Source: Budvicia aquatica DSM 5075 = ATCC 35567 (GTDB taxonomy: Bacteria; Pseudomonadota; Gammaproteobacteria; Enterobacterales; Enterobacteriaceae). Taken from it: DNA of 64,000 nt. The first letter of the stretch is position 1; every line of letters starts with the position of its first letter. Made by a program: the position numbers and the translations under genes. The stretch spans positions 186,152 through 250,151 of the forward strand of contig NZ_ATYS01000001.1 of NCBI RefSeq assembly GCF_000427805.1, read 5' to 3'. This document shows, piece after piece, positions 48,417 through 56,792 of this stretch. The notes under the pieces are model-generated. The model worked only from the letters and a program-made list of their open reading frames with translations. It had not been told where the DNA came from and made no database searches.

Positions 48417-48822
48417 GTTACTCAATAACCTCGCCATACTGATAGCTGCAGGGGTACTGTGTTGTGTCGGCATCTTGTCGGTAAATGCTCAAGATATTAT
48501 TGGGATGAAGATGCATGAAACCGTTGGATTAGAGTGTATTAACTGTCATAACTCTGAACTTGGCGATCAAAAATCCAAAAACATGACACCAACCTGTGTG
48601 AATTGTCATGCGCCAGGGGAACGTTACTATCATGGAATGAAAGATGCGGCAGGCTATTCAGTATTAAAAGAGTATTCAGAGTCTGGCCGGATACGTACCG
48701 CTTCATTTCATGACTCTCATGGCGGTGAAATCCGATGCACAGTATGTCATACCTCACACCAGCAAAAGCCGCAGCAGCTTTACTGTAATAACTGCCATCA
48801 GTTTGACGTGAAAATTAAGTGA
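48406..48822 (+). CDS. Small periplasmic tetraheme cytochrome c
   Basis: A 138-residue precursor with a signal peptide (about 1-28, ending VNA) and four CxxCH sites: CINCH (44-48), CVNCH (64-68), CTVCH (111-115) and CNNCH (127-131). The layout equals the heme domain that is fused to the flavin domain in Shewanella flavocytochrome c3; here it is a separate polypeptide. It starts within the flavoprotein gene (ATGATG), implying coupled translation and a complex. It probably carries electrons from the NapC-type protein to the flavin. Confidence 0.92.
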   Translation: MMNKLLNNLAILIAAGVLCCVGILSVNAQDIIGMKMHETVGLECINCHNSELGDQKSKNMTPTCVNCHAPGERYYHGMKDAAGYSVLKEYSESGRIRTASFHDSHGGEIRCTVCHTSHQQKPQQLYCNNCHQFDVKIK

Positions 48823-48847
48823 TACTAACTGCCGCGTATTATATTGA

Positions 48848-48881
48848 CGCCTAACCGGCTATATACATAACCGGTTAGGCG
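48848..48881 (+). terminator. Hairpin after the cytochrome operon
   Basis: CGCCTAACCGG and CCGGTTAGGCG form a perfect 11-base stem around a 12-base loop. No T-run follows, so it may act as an mRNA-stabilising end rather than a rho-independent terminator. Confidence 0.5.
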
Positions 48882-48953
48882 CCACTCTGGATTCGTTGAG
48901 TTATGGGCATTCAATTCAAGTCATTCGACTAACAATCAATCTTATTATCGGCC

Positions 48954-49238
48954 CTATATATAACGCTTATTACCACGGCTTGAAGGTTTCTTGCCTTTAA
49001 ACACGTGCGGGCCATCCATGGTTAACGTAATTTCGTTACCGGTTCGGGTAAGCCATGGTGTGGCTTCGCAGCCGGTTTTAGATGTTATACCTGAAGGTCT
49101 TAGCGTAATATTATCTTGATCAATTTCAATAATACCAATCACATAGGGATTGGCATTAAAAGCACCGGCTCTATCAGGCGCCTGTATATAACCATAAGCA
49201 CAATATCCACCGTAGTCTCCGCGCTTTGATCCCAACAA
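48954..49238 (-). pseudogene. Decayed copy of the TerD-family gene (internal deletion, 5' end lost)
   Basis: The 94-codon frame repeats the C-terminal end of the protein at 50260-51504 almost word for word: IQAPDRAGAFNA, then directly YVIGIIEIDQDNITLRP and on to PSSRGNKRYI. The roughly 100 residues that lie between NADPF and YVIGII in the intact copy are missing. The TerD domains are gone, so this is a remnant. It shows that the TerD-like gene was duplicated in this locus. Confidence 0.85.
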
Positions 49239-49354
49239 TCTTTAACACTGTTCGCATTGATAAAACCACTGACAGGTATTTTTCGGCATAATCACGAATA
49301 TCGCTGTATATTATATGATTATCATCACTAACAAATGGAATTGCGATAAGTCAC

Positions 49355-49759
49355 ATGCACATGCGAAAAAACATAATCTCAGTTTTGGTCGGTTCGGCTT
49401 TTTTTATATTAGCCGGATGCGACCGCCATGCCGATCGGGCAATCGAGGTGGCAAAAGAGTATATCATTCAAGATTTCGGCTCAGCTGACCAGGTCAAGTT
49501 TAGAAATGACCATTTTTATACCAGTGTCATTCATGGCAAGCAAATACAGGGATATGTATGTGGTGAATTCAATGATGTAAAAAATCATAGCGAATATAAA
49601 AAATACATTGCTGTCGTTTGGTTAAATAATAAAAGTGCAGGCGATCTTACATGGTCATGGTATGACCAATCATCAGAATATAGAGAGATCGTGCAGGGGA
49701 TGGATTTCGAATCTATGTGGGATGATTTGTGCAAAGAACAATCAATAGTCTACGAATAA
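49355..49759 (+). CDS. Small lipoprotein, function unknown
   Basis: A 134-residue precursor with a lipobox, FFILAGC (Cys at 22), so it is probably membrane-anchored. The mature part, AKEYIIQDFGSADQVKFRN followed by QGYVCGEFN, matches a common pattern of short accessory lipoproteins (xSAKFRN...VCGEVN) known from phages, plasmids and genomic islands. An internal ATG two codons on (49361) may be the true start, since no clear ribosome site is visible. A broken copy of its 3' end lies at 51689-51766 across the TerD/RcsF-like pair. Confidence 0.75.
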   Translation: MHMRKNIISVLVGSAFFILAGCDRHADRAIEVAKEYIIQDFGSADQVKFRNDHFYTSVIHGKQIQGYVCGEFNDVKNHSEYKKYIAVVWLNNKSAGDLTWSWYDQSSEYREIVQGMDFESMWDDLCKEQSIVYE

Positions 49760-49803
49760 AATCCATAGACTATTGATTAATTAAATATCGGTATCCCGGC
49801 ATC

Positions 49804-50178
49804 CTATCGAAATTCTAATGCAGAGCCTGTGCACATGACCTGACGGTAACAGCCTGATTCATTTTGTAGGGATTCACAACTATACAGCATGATTGCATCG
49901 GCATTTTTTGCTAACGCACTGACCTGCATATTTTTACGGGCAACCGATATATTCGGAGCCTTATCACGTTTGCTTTCCTGACAAGATTCACCGCTAACTT
50001 CACCCAAATCGCGAAACGGTTTACCCACAACATCTTGAGCATTAGTATAAATTGGTATTACCGTCGGATCTGATTGCATCTGGGAAGATAGGTTGGGAAG
50101 GGGTTTAGCAATAGATATACTCTGCATAGAAAAGCCGCTCAATATAAGCGTAAATAGACCGATCGTTAAAACGCGCAT
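49804..50178 (-). CDS. RcsF-like periplasmic protein lacking the lipidation cysteine
   Basis: A 124-residue relative of RcsF, the outer-membrane lipoprotein that triggers the Rcs envelope-stress relay. The match is strong: IYTNAQDVVGKPFRDLGEVSGESCQ, ARKNMQV, YSCES, GCYRQVMCTGSAL. All four disulfide cysteines are present (66, 101, 110, 116). The lipobox LSGC of E. coli RcsF reads LSGF here (TTT codon at residue 16), so the acyl anchor is lost and the protein should be soluble or held by its signal. The Pro-rich linker is also shorter. It lies 81 bases after the TerD-family gene on the same strand. It is probably a paralogue, since E. coli rcsF has different neighbours. Confidence 0.88.
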   Translation of the reverse strand: MRVLTIGLFTLILSGFSMQSISIAKPLPNLSSQMQSDPTVIPIYTNAQDVVGKPFRDLGEVSGESCQESKRDKAPNISVARKNMQVSALAKNADAIMLYSCESLQNESGCYRQVMCTGSALEFR

Positions 50179-50259
50179 AATGTAATCTCCATATATTATA
50201 AAAATAAATCAATTTATTACTGCATTTTGGCTCGTCTAAAAATCAGTCATATTTCACTT

Positions 50260-51504
50260 TTATACGTAACGTTTATTGCCACGGCTTGAAGGTTTCTTGC
50301 CTTTAAACACGTGCGGCCCATCCATGGTTAACGTAATTTCGTTACCGGTTCGGGTAAGCCATGGTGTGGCTTCGCTGCCGGTTTTAGACGTTATACCTGA
50401 AGGTCTTAGCGTAATATTATCTTGATCAATTTCAATAATACCAATCACATAGGTATAGATCATATTGCTGAAAAAACCTTTCTTAAACTCAAAAGCACAG
50501 TCAACGATTTGATCGCCATATTCCATACGCATGGTAGGTTTAAGCGAAGCAACGGCGACCATGCCATTGCTAAGGGCAGAATATACGCTGCAAACCAGAG
50601 CAACTTTCCCCCCCATTAAACGAGATATGGCCGGATTAATTTCAACGGTTTCTCGGCCCGGATCTGAAATACTGGCGCTAATGACGTCACCGGTATGAAA
50701 CACAAAAGGATCGGCATTAAAAGCACCGGCTCTATCGGGGGCCTGAATGATAGACATCTGCCCGTCGGGGCGAAGAATACCCACTCTGAGATCCAAATCG
50801 TCGTTGTCTCTGCCATCGCCATTATCGATCCAAGTTGCGCTCACCAGTATACTTTTCGGCGCTAAGGCTCCTTTAATCAACGATATTTTATGGCTGCTAT
50901 CGGGCTTAGTGAGAGTCACTAACGTTTTCTTTATATTTACCGGAGCAGGCGTGGGGGCAGGTACTGCTGCAGCTTTAGGTTGTTCAACTTCAACACCATA
51001 ATAATGACATAACCCCTCTAACCCTGATGCAAATCCTTGCCACACTGCGCGCGCCTTGTTCTGGCCATTTCTAACATACAGCTCCAGCACGATAATCCCG
51101 GTTTCCTGCGAGAATATTCCGGGCGTTAACTCCAAAATACTGCTGCTCGCAATCACTTGCGCAGTGAGATTATTGACTGAAGAAAATCCGCTGGCACTAC
51201 CGTCCTGGGTAAGCGTAATGGCAATTTTTGTGATATTTGCCGGAAGGCGAGAGAGATCAAAATCAATACAATGCGTTAAGGTCGAACCCTGCGTAACCGG
51301 CGCGATAAATGAAGCGGCGCCGGAAGCATGACGCGGCGCATTAAAGAAAACCATACCGTTGTCATCAATGACTTTTCCGAGATCGGTAACTAAGAAAGCG
51401 GTCAGATTTATATCAAGATTGGCACCAACGGAATGGGAAATTCGTACCTGTCCTGTGGCTTGAGAAAGCGAGGTGTTTTCACCCGGCTTTAAAGATTTAT
51501 TCAT
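50260..51504 (-). CDS. TerD/TerA-family stress protein with two TerD-like domains
   Basis: A 414-residue protein. The N-terminal TerD-like domain (about 1-175) has LKPGENTSLSQ, VGANLDINLTAFLVTDLGKV and DDNGMVFFNAP. A Pro/Ala linker (about 180-200; AVPAPTPAP) follows. The second TerD-like domain (about 205-325) has SATWIDNGDGRDNDDLDLRVGIL, an acidic loop of the calcium-binding type. An additional conserved tail (TYVIGIIEIDQDNIT to the end) lacks a known name. Related proteins belong to tellurite-resistance and phage-defence-linked ter clusters. No other ter gene is present here. The RcsF-like gene follows on the same strand, and a decayed duplicate lies at 48954. Confidence 0.82.
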   Translation of the reverse strand: MNKSLKPGENTSLSQATGQVRISHSVGANLDINLTAFLVTDLGKVIDDNGMVFFNAPRHASGAASFIAPVTQGSTLTHCIDFDLSRLPANITKIAITLTQDGSASGFSSVNNLTAQVIASSSILELTPGIFSQETGIIVLELYVRNGQNKARAVWQGFASGLEGLCHYYGVEVEQPKAAAVPAPTPAPVNIKKTLVTLTKPDSSHKISLIKGALAPKSILVSATWIDNGDGRDNDDLDLRVGILRPDGQMSIIQAPDRAGAFNADPFVFHTGDVISASISDPGRETVEINPAISRLMGGKVALVCSVYSALSNGMVAVASLKPTMRMEYGDQIVDCAFEFKKGFFSNMIYTYVIGIIEIDQDNITLRPSGITSKTGSEATPWLTRTGNEITLTMDGPHVFKGKKPSSRGNKRYV

Positions 51505-51818
51505 TAAACCTCTCCTTAACTGATATTTATATTGATATTGATATAGCTGGCATTAACAACGGATAACTTTAGCGCATTCATATGAAATCTAAAGTTATTT
51601 ATTAATATTTTCAATTATTTCACTCGCAGCTACAAGTGACAATGTCACATTTAATGTGGATAGGGCACGAATATATACTCCCTACTAAGGGCTGGATTTC
51701 GAATCTATATGGGATACTTATGCAAAGAACACTCAATAATCTACCAATAAAATCCGTAGATTATTGCCGATGACGTGGGGCCACTCAGTATCAGTAAAAT
51801 GGATAAAAAGGCCCATCC
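51505..51818. other. Intergenic region containing a gene remnant (314 bases)
   Basis: Apart from the lipoprotein fragment at 51689-51766 and the presumed promoter of the TerD-family gene, nothing was recognised. Confidence 0.5.
51689..51766 (+). pseudogene. Remnant of the 3' end of a second lipoprotein gene
   Basis: The DNA closely follows 49696-49773 (TGGATTTCGAATCTAT, GCAAAGAACA, AATAAAATCC), that is, the last 20 codons and the region just past the stop of the lipoprotein gene. A one-base deletion after GGGAT breaks the frame. It marks the far end of a duplicated block. Confidence 0.8.
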
Positions 51819-52760
51819 TTAAATCGGCTCCTGATACATCCATGGCCAGCGTTCAGCCATACGTTGATATATAGTAGCGTCCAGAATTTCTTTAACATCA
51901 GTCAGTAATGCAGGGATAAAGTTTTCTAATACCCCATGGCGGCATAGGATAGCTACTTTCCGGGTTAACCCTGGATAAAGGGCCTGACTACAGTTGAGTT
52001 TCGATAATAGGCTAAAATCGTTAGCCAGAAACATCGGTGTTGCCAGCGTCCAGCCGTGACCTGAAGCAATCATCGATAGAATATGGTCGGCTCTGGCTAA
52101 CTCAAACTGAATATTAGGCCTTAAATTACGCCATTTTAGCCAATTCTGGGTTTGAGTTCCGGTTGGCGTTTGGTGAGAGTATGCAATGTAATTATGATGT
52201 TTACACAATTGTTCGATTGTTTGTTCTGGCCAGTCATTTGGCGTAACGGCAAAGAACTTTTCAGTGATCAATGGATAAAGGGATAATGAATCAGGGACAT
52301 CTCCATTAATCATGGTAATAATAATATCCAGTTTACCTGCCTGAAGTGCCGTCAATAGTTCGGGTGCTGTACCTGTAATTTGGTGAATCTTATCTACTTT
52401 AGGTTGCAAGTATTTTAAAATTTGCAGCCCTGCGACAGCCACGACGGAATCAACTAAACCTAAGCGCAAAAGCGGTAACTTTCCACTCTCTATAACGTGT
52501 AACCAGTTTTGCATTTGTTTGCATTCTGCCAGAATTTTAATGCTGAATTTATAGCATTCATGGCCTAATAGCGTTGCTCTAACCGGGCGAGTACGGCGAT
52601 CGATTAACTGGCAGTTTAGTGACTTTTCCAGTTGCAAAATTAGCTGAGAAATCGCTGATTGAGTTTGATTTAACTGCCGAGCCGCAGCACTAAAAGATCC
52701 CGCATCAATCACGGTAATAAATGCTCTAAGCTGATGAAGATCAAACAGAATCTTTTCCAT
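51819..52760 (-). CDS. LysR-family regulator divergent from the aspartase/Dcu operon
   Basis: A regulator of 313 residues from ATG 52760 (the frame extends to 52796). The HTH reads LRAFITVIDAGSFSAAARQLNQTQSAISQLILQLE. The LysR effector domain follows (LLRLGLVDSVVAVAGLQ, AGKLDIIITMINGD, MIASGHGWTLATP). A gap of about 136 bases separates its start from that of the ammonia-lyase gene, so it is the likely regulator of aspartate/C4-dicarboxylate use (inference). Confidence 0.87.
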   Translation of the reverse strand: MEKILFDLHQLRAFITVIDAGSFSAAARQLNQTQSAISQLILQLEKSLNCQLIDRRTRPVRATLLGHECYKFSIKILAECKQMQNWLHVIESGKLPLLRLGLVDSVVAVAGLQILKYLQPKVDKIHQITGTAPELLTALQAGKLDIIITMINGDVPDSLSLYPLITEKFFAVTPNDWPEQTIEQLCKHHNYIAYSHQTPTGTQTQNWLKWRNLRPNIQFELARADHILSMIASGHGWTLATPMFLANDFSLLSKLNCSQALYPGLTRKVAILCRHGVLENFIPALLTDVKEILDATIYQRMAERWPWMYQEPI

Positions 52761-52866
52761 TTTGGCCACATTATAAATATTACTAATACTCATCATTATA
52801 TTTCTAAATACACTTCCGTAGCCGATCCACTTCTCATTTTAAATAAAAACCCTGTCATAGAGTGAA

Positions 52867-52880
52867 TTGAATTAATTCAA
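52867..52880. promoter_or_regulatory. Perfect palindrome upstream of the aspartase gene
   Basis: TTGAATTAATTCAA, 16 bases before the start codon. It fits a LysR-type or FNR-like box (TTGAT-N4-ATCAA with one change per arm). The position close to the start suggests a repressor site or a promoter-proximal element rather than an activator site. Confidence 0.45.
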
Positions 52881-52896
52881 CCAGAGGATTTTTGAT

Positions 52897-54321
52897 ATGA
52901 GAGTAGATTCCGATCTATTAGGAAATATGATGATTGCGGATGATGCTTATTATGGCATCCAGACTGAAAGAGCCAGATTGAATTTTGCCGTATCAGGGAG
53001 AACGGCCGTTGATATACCGAATTATCTTTGGGCGATTGCAGCAATTAAGCGCGCGGCGGCAGAGGCAAATTGTCAAATTGGTGCACTGGCTCCTGACATA
53101 GCAAAAGCGATTAGTCAGGCTGCGACTGAAGTCATGGAGCATAAATTTGATAACCAGTTCCCAATTGATGTCTTTCAGGGAGGGGGCGGAACCTCGACCA
53201 ATATGAATATGAATGAAGTCATTGCTAATAGGGCCAACGAAATTCTAACTGGCAGCAAAGGCTACAACGTTGTTCATCCTAATACTCACGTCAATATGTG
53301 CCAGTCAACCAATGATGTTATTCCGGCAGCCATGAAAATTACCTGCTGCATAAACCTGGCTGACTTGATTTGCGTTGTAGAGCGGTTAAAAAATGTATTG
53401 GAACAGAAAACAAATGACTTTAGTCACGTGGTTAAACTCGCCCGTACCTGTCTACAAGACGCAGTTCCAATCACCTTAGGCCAGCAGTTCAGCGGCTATT
53501 TTCATCAGGTCAAACGATTGCACCAATCTCTAATTGATGCTCGGCAACAAACATTTTCACTGCCATTAGGTGCAACAGCTGTAGGGACTGGATTAGCCAC
53601 CCATGAGGGATATCTTGAGCATGTATATCCTTTATTACAACAAATAACCGAAGAGCCATTTGTTGCAGAAGAAAATTTTTTTGATGGATTACAAAATGGC
53701 GATGCTTACCTTGAAGTTGCCGCACAAATTAAAAAATTAGCGGTATTTCTGTCAAAAATGGCAACGGATTTTCGCCTGCAAGGATCAGGACCCAGAGCCG
53801 GCTTAAATGAACTTTATATCCCGGCAGTGCAACCTGGCTCATCAATTATGCCGGGAAAGATTAATCCTGTGATTCCCGAGCTTATTAATCAGATTGCTTA
53901 TCAGGTTATTGGCAACGACCTCAGCATAACCATGGCCGTAGAAGGGGGGGAATTAGATCTTAACGTATGGGAACCTGTGATTATTAAAGCACTATTTGAG
54001 TCCTGCGGCCTGTTAACTAAGGCAATACCTATTCTTATCGATAAGTGTCTTATTGACCTAGCACCTAATGTGGAAGTCTGCCGCCGTTATGCAGAACAAA
54101 GCACCGCTCTAGCAACCGTTATTTCAACCCTGTTTGGATACAAGATTGGCAGTCAGGTTGCCATTCAGGCTTTTGAACAGAACTTAAGCGTTAAAGAAGT
54201 TGCGATCGCCGAAAAAATCCTGACGGAACAGCAGGCAGATTATTTACTCGATCCATTGACTATGACCGATCCTGCAGCGAGTTCTGCAGCAATCAATCGT
54301 TATCACCGAGAGAGCAAATAG
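52897..54321 (+). CDS. Aspartate ammonia-lyase-type enzyme (AspA family)
   Basis: A 474-residue enzyme of the aspartase/fumarase superfamily, which interconverts aspartate with fumarate and ammonia. Signatures: GGGGTSTNMNMNEVIANRA, NTHVNMCQSTNDVIPAAM, GATAVGTGL and the catalytic loop GSSIMPGKINPVIPE. The opening RVDSDLLGNMMIADDAYYG matches AspA. It is more divergent than a housekeeping E. coli-type AspA would be, so it may be a second, specialised aspartase. It precedes a Dcu transporter gene on the same strand. Confidence 0.87.
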   Translation: MRVDSDLLGNMMIADDAYYGIQTERARLNFAVSGRTAVDIPNYLWAIAAIKRAAAEANCQIGALAPDIAKAISQAATEVMEHKFDNQFPIDVFQGGGGTSTNMNMNEVIANRANEILTGSKGYNVVHPNTHVNMCQSTNDVIPAAMKITCCINLADLICVVERLKNVLEQKTNDFSHVVKLARTCLQDAVPITLGQQFSGYFHQVKRLHQSLIDARQQTFSLPLGATAVGTGLATHEGYLEHVYPLLQQITEEPFVAEENFFDGLQNGDAYLEVAAQIKKLAVFLSKMATDFRLQGSGPRAGLNELYIPAVQPGSSIMPGKINPVIPELINQIAYQVIGNDLSITMAVEGGELDLNVWEPVIIKALFESCGLLTKAIPILIDKCLIDLAPNVEVCRRYAEQSTALATVISTLFGYKIGSQVAIQAFEQNLSVKEVAIAEKILTEQQADYLLDPLTMTDPAASSAAINRYHRESK

Positions 54322-54328
54322 CTGCTGT

Positions 54329-54352
54329 ATGCGGGCTTGAATTGGCCCGTAT
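54329..54352 (+). terminator. Hairpin between aspartase and dcu genes
   Basis: ATGCGGGC and GCCCGTAT form an 8-base stem (one G-T) with an 8-base loop in the 71-base gap; TTATAAC follows. It may lower read-through into dcu or stabilise the aspA end of the message. Confidence 0.5.
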
Positions 54353-54392
54353 TTATAACATCGTCCACTATAATAATAATTAGGATAATCGT

Positions 54393-55697
54393 ATGTTAAT
54401 ATTAGAAATAGTTATATTAATTGGCACAATTATATTAGCCGCTCGTCTGGGTGGGATCGGGGTTGGATTAGCTGGAGGATTAGGGCTAGCCATTGTCGTT
54501 TTTTTACTTGGATTACCCCCCGGTGATATTCCCATCGCGGTGATGTTAATAATCCTATCGGTAATTTTGGCACTTTCTGTGATGCAACAAGCCGGTGGTA
54601 TGGGATATCTGGTAAAGTGCGCGGAAAAGTTGTTAAGAAACCATCCCAAATATATCAATATATTGGCACCGGCAACAACGTTCGTACTCACCGCGTTGGC
54701 AGGAACAGGTTATACCGCAATGTCTGTTCTTAATGTCATTCAACAGGTCGCTAAAGAGAATGGCGTTCGGCCAAGTCAACCGTTAAGCTCTGCCGTCGTA
54801 GCCTCGCAAATAGCGATTACCGCATCACCAATATCCGCAGCAACGGCCGCAATGTATGTGGTGGTCGAAAAGATGGGTGTTAGTTTTGGCTCGGCATTGT
54901 GCGTCATTATACCAGCGGCAATCTTTGGTTCAGCGGTAGCGGCATTTGTTGCTAGTAAACAGGGTATCGAGTTAAAGGATGATCCAATCTATCGTGACCG
55001 GATAGATAAGGGATTAGTGAACTTTATCCCCGCAGACGTAAAGTTAACCGAATCTACGCCTGAAGCTAAACGTTCAGTATGGATATTTCTGGCCGGCGTA
55101 TCATTTATTGTGATGATGCTGTTGTTTAAACCGCTGATAGGGCATAAGTTAGGCTCGCAAGATATTATCGTTATTACCATGCTGCTCACCTCATTCATCA
55201 TGGTGCTTGCCTGCAAGGTTCCCTTAGTATCGATAAAAAAAGCACCAATATTTCAAGACGGAGCTGAATCACTGGTTGTTGTACTGGGTATTGTTTGGCT
55301 AAGTGCAACAATTATTGGTGTTCACGTACCGGAAATTAAGGAGGCAGCAGGGGCGTGGCTACGCGATTATCCGGCACTTCTGGCCGTCGTGTTCTTCTTT
55401 ACAAGTGCTTTGTTGTTCAGTCAGGGGGCGACCAGTGCACTATTAATCCCTATTGCAGCATCATTAAATGTAGATGCGGGTACCATTCTTGCCAGTTTTG
55501 TTGCCGTCAGCGCTTTATACATTACCAATATCTATCCAACCACTGCCTTTGCAGTTGCGACCGATGATACCGGTTCATTCTTAAGTAAAAAGTGGAATGG
55601 CTGCTTTATTGTTAACCACCCGTTCTTTTTACCCGGGTTACTGGGGATCGTCTGTGCCGTTCCGGTCGGCTTTTTACTGGCAAATATCTTTATATGA
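54393..55697 (+). CDS. Anaerobic C4-dicarboxylate transporter, DcuA/DcuB family
   Basis: A 434-residue inner-membrane protein with about ten to twelve helices. The family opening LAARLGGIGVGLAGGLGLAI, then SVMQQAGGMGYLVKCAEKLLR, TTFVLTALAGTGYTAMSVLNVI and SQIAITASPISAAT, is well conserved. Dcu carriers exchange external aspartate, fumarate or malate for internal succinate during fumarate respiration. Next to an aspartase this suggests aspartate uptake, deamination to fumarate and succinate export. DcuA and DcuB cannot be told apart by reading alone. Confidence 0.9.
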   Translation: MLILEIVILIGTIILAARLGGIGVGLAGGLGLAIVVFLLGLPPGDIPIAVMLIILSVILALSVMQQAGGMGYLVKCAEKLLRNHPKYINILAPATTFVLTALAGTGYTAMSVLNVIQQVAKENGVRPSQPLSSAVVASQIAITASPISAATAAMYVVVEKMGVSFGSALCVIIPAAIFGSAVAAFVASKQGIELKDDPIYRDRIDKGLVNFIPADVKLTESTPEAKRSVWIFLAGVSFIVMMLLFKPLIGHKLGSQDIIVITMLLTSFIMVLACKVPLVSIKKAPIFQDGAESLVVVLGIVWLSATIIGVHVPEIKEAAGAWLRDYPALLAVVFFFTSALLFSQGATSALLIPIAASLNVDAGTILASFVAVSALYITNIYPTTAFAVATDDTGSFLSKKWNGCFIVNHPFFLPGLLGIVCAVPVGFLLANIFI

Positions 55698-55867
55698 TTT
55701 AAGTTTTTCACACTAAAAATCAGCGTTATCTGTTGATACACAGAATAATAAAAACGGTGAATTTGAAGTCGGGTAGCCATAGTCGAGTAATCATTTTCCG
55801 AATAAACACTAAGAAAATCGTTAATCTAAAAGGGCATGGATGGGGAGATTGGATAGGAAGAAAAAAC

Positions 55868-55900
55868 ACGGATTTGGTTGATCACATCAACCAAATCCGT
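55868..55900 (-). terminator. Rho-independent terminator of the yfaZ-like gene
   Basis: A 15-base perfect stem (ACGGATTTGGTTGAT and its complement) around CAC. On the minus strand it is followed by a T-run (GTTTTTTC). Confidence 0.9.
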
Positions 55901-55919
55901 AGATTGCTATTCTATGTTG

Positions 55920-56471
55920 TTAGAACTTATAGCCAGCACCAACATAAGCGCCGTCAATTAGGGCATGGTTTGGTGTTTCAGATTTGCCATCAACGCCCAT
56001 ATAACGGTAACCGACGTTAAGAACAACGTTCTCTTTCGGGGTATAAGCAACGCCTGAATCTACTTCAACATATTTCTGAACCGCATTATTCATGCCGCGT
56101 GTAGCAACATAGCCTTCACCGTATGCATAAATATCGTTAGTCATATGAATTCTAACGCCGCCGCCAAATGGGGCTGCAAATCCATTATCACCTTTTTTAG
56201 GTGCAATATAAGCCGCTTTAATTCCTACATAGCCGTCAACCAGACCAACTGAATGCTGATAGCCAACACCGGCAGACGCAACGTTTACGCCATCTCTGAA
56301 ATTTTTAGTCCACGCAGAGTTATAGAAGAAACCATTTTCGCTTGGCAGAATTTCAGCACTTAACTGAGTATGTTTATGACCCGCTTCCACACCCAGAACG
56401 GTATTAAGATCTGAAGCTAAAGCTGGTAATGAAATTAAAGATAATACTGATAAGGCCACTAACTTTTTCAT
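55920..56471 (-). CDS. yfaZ: YfaZ-family outer-membrane protein
   Basis: A 183-residue precursor with a signal peptide ending ALA (about 1-19). The mature part alternates short amphipathic strands, with YNSAWTKNFRDGVNVASAGVGYQHSV-type repeats, GVRIHMTNDIYAYGEGY and VNVGYRY-like turns, ending DGAYVGAGYKF with C-terminal Phe. This is the pattern of E. coli YfaZ, a small outer-membrane barrel of unknown function. It is well expressed by appearance: good initiation context (AAGGATAAT upstream) and a strong terminator. Confidence 0.85.
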   Translation of the reverse strand: MKKLVALSVLSLISLPALASDLNTVLGVEAGHKHTQLSAEILPSENGFFYNSAWTKNFRDGVNVASAGVGYQHSVGLVDGYVGIKAAYIAPKKGDNGFAAPFGGGVRIHMTNDIYAYGEGYVATRGMNNAVQKYVEVDSGVAYTPKENVVLNVGYRYMGVDGKSETPNHALIDGAYVGAGYKF

Positions 56472-56792
56472 AAGGATAATCCTAAATTATTGAGTTTATA
56501 TTGTTGAAATTATGATTCACTACCTGAGCTATTTATCTATATAGACTCAGGTGATACAATTCATCTCCGTATTTAAGAACATCCTTTAAACTGTTTGCCG
56601 GGGCTTTAAATAAGTAATCTTCATTACAACACTTAAAACGACCACAAACCGTTTGTCATAATCATGTGACGAATCATAAGTGAGATAATTAAAACACAAA
56701 GATTCAATTAAAATAGTTATTAAACAGTTATTAAAAGCTAATTATATTAAAAACTTCTTTGATTAATAAGTTATTAAATATACAGGAGTTGT

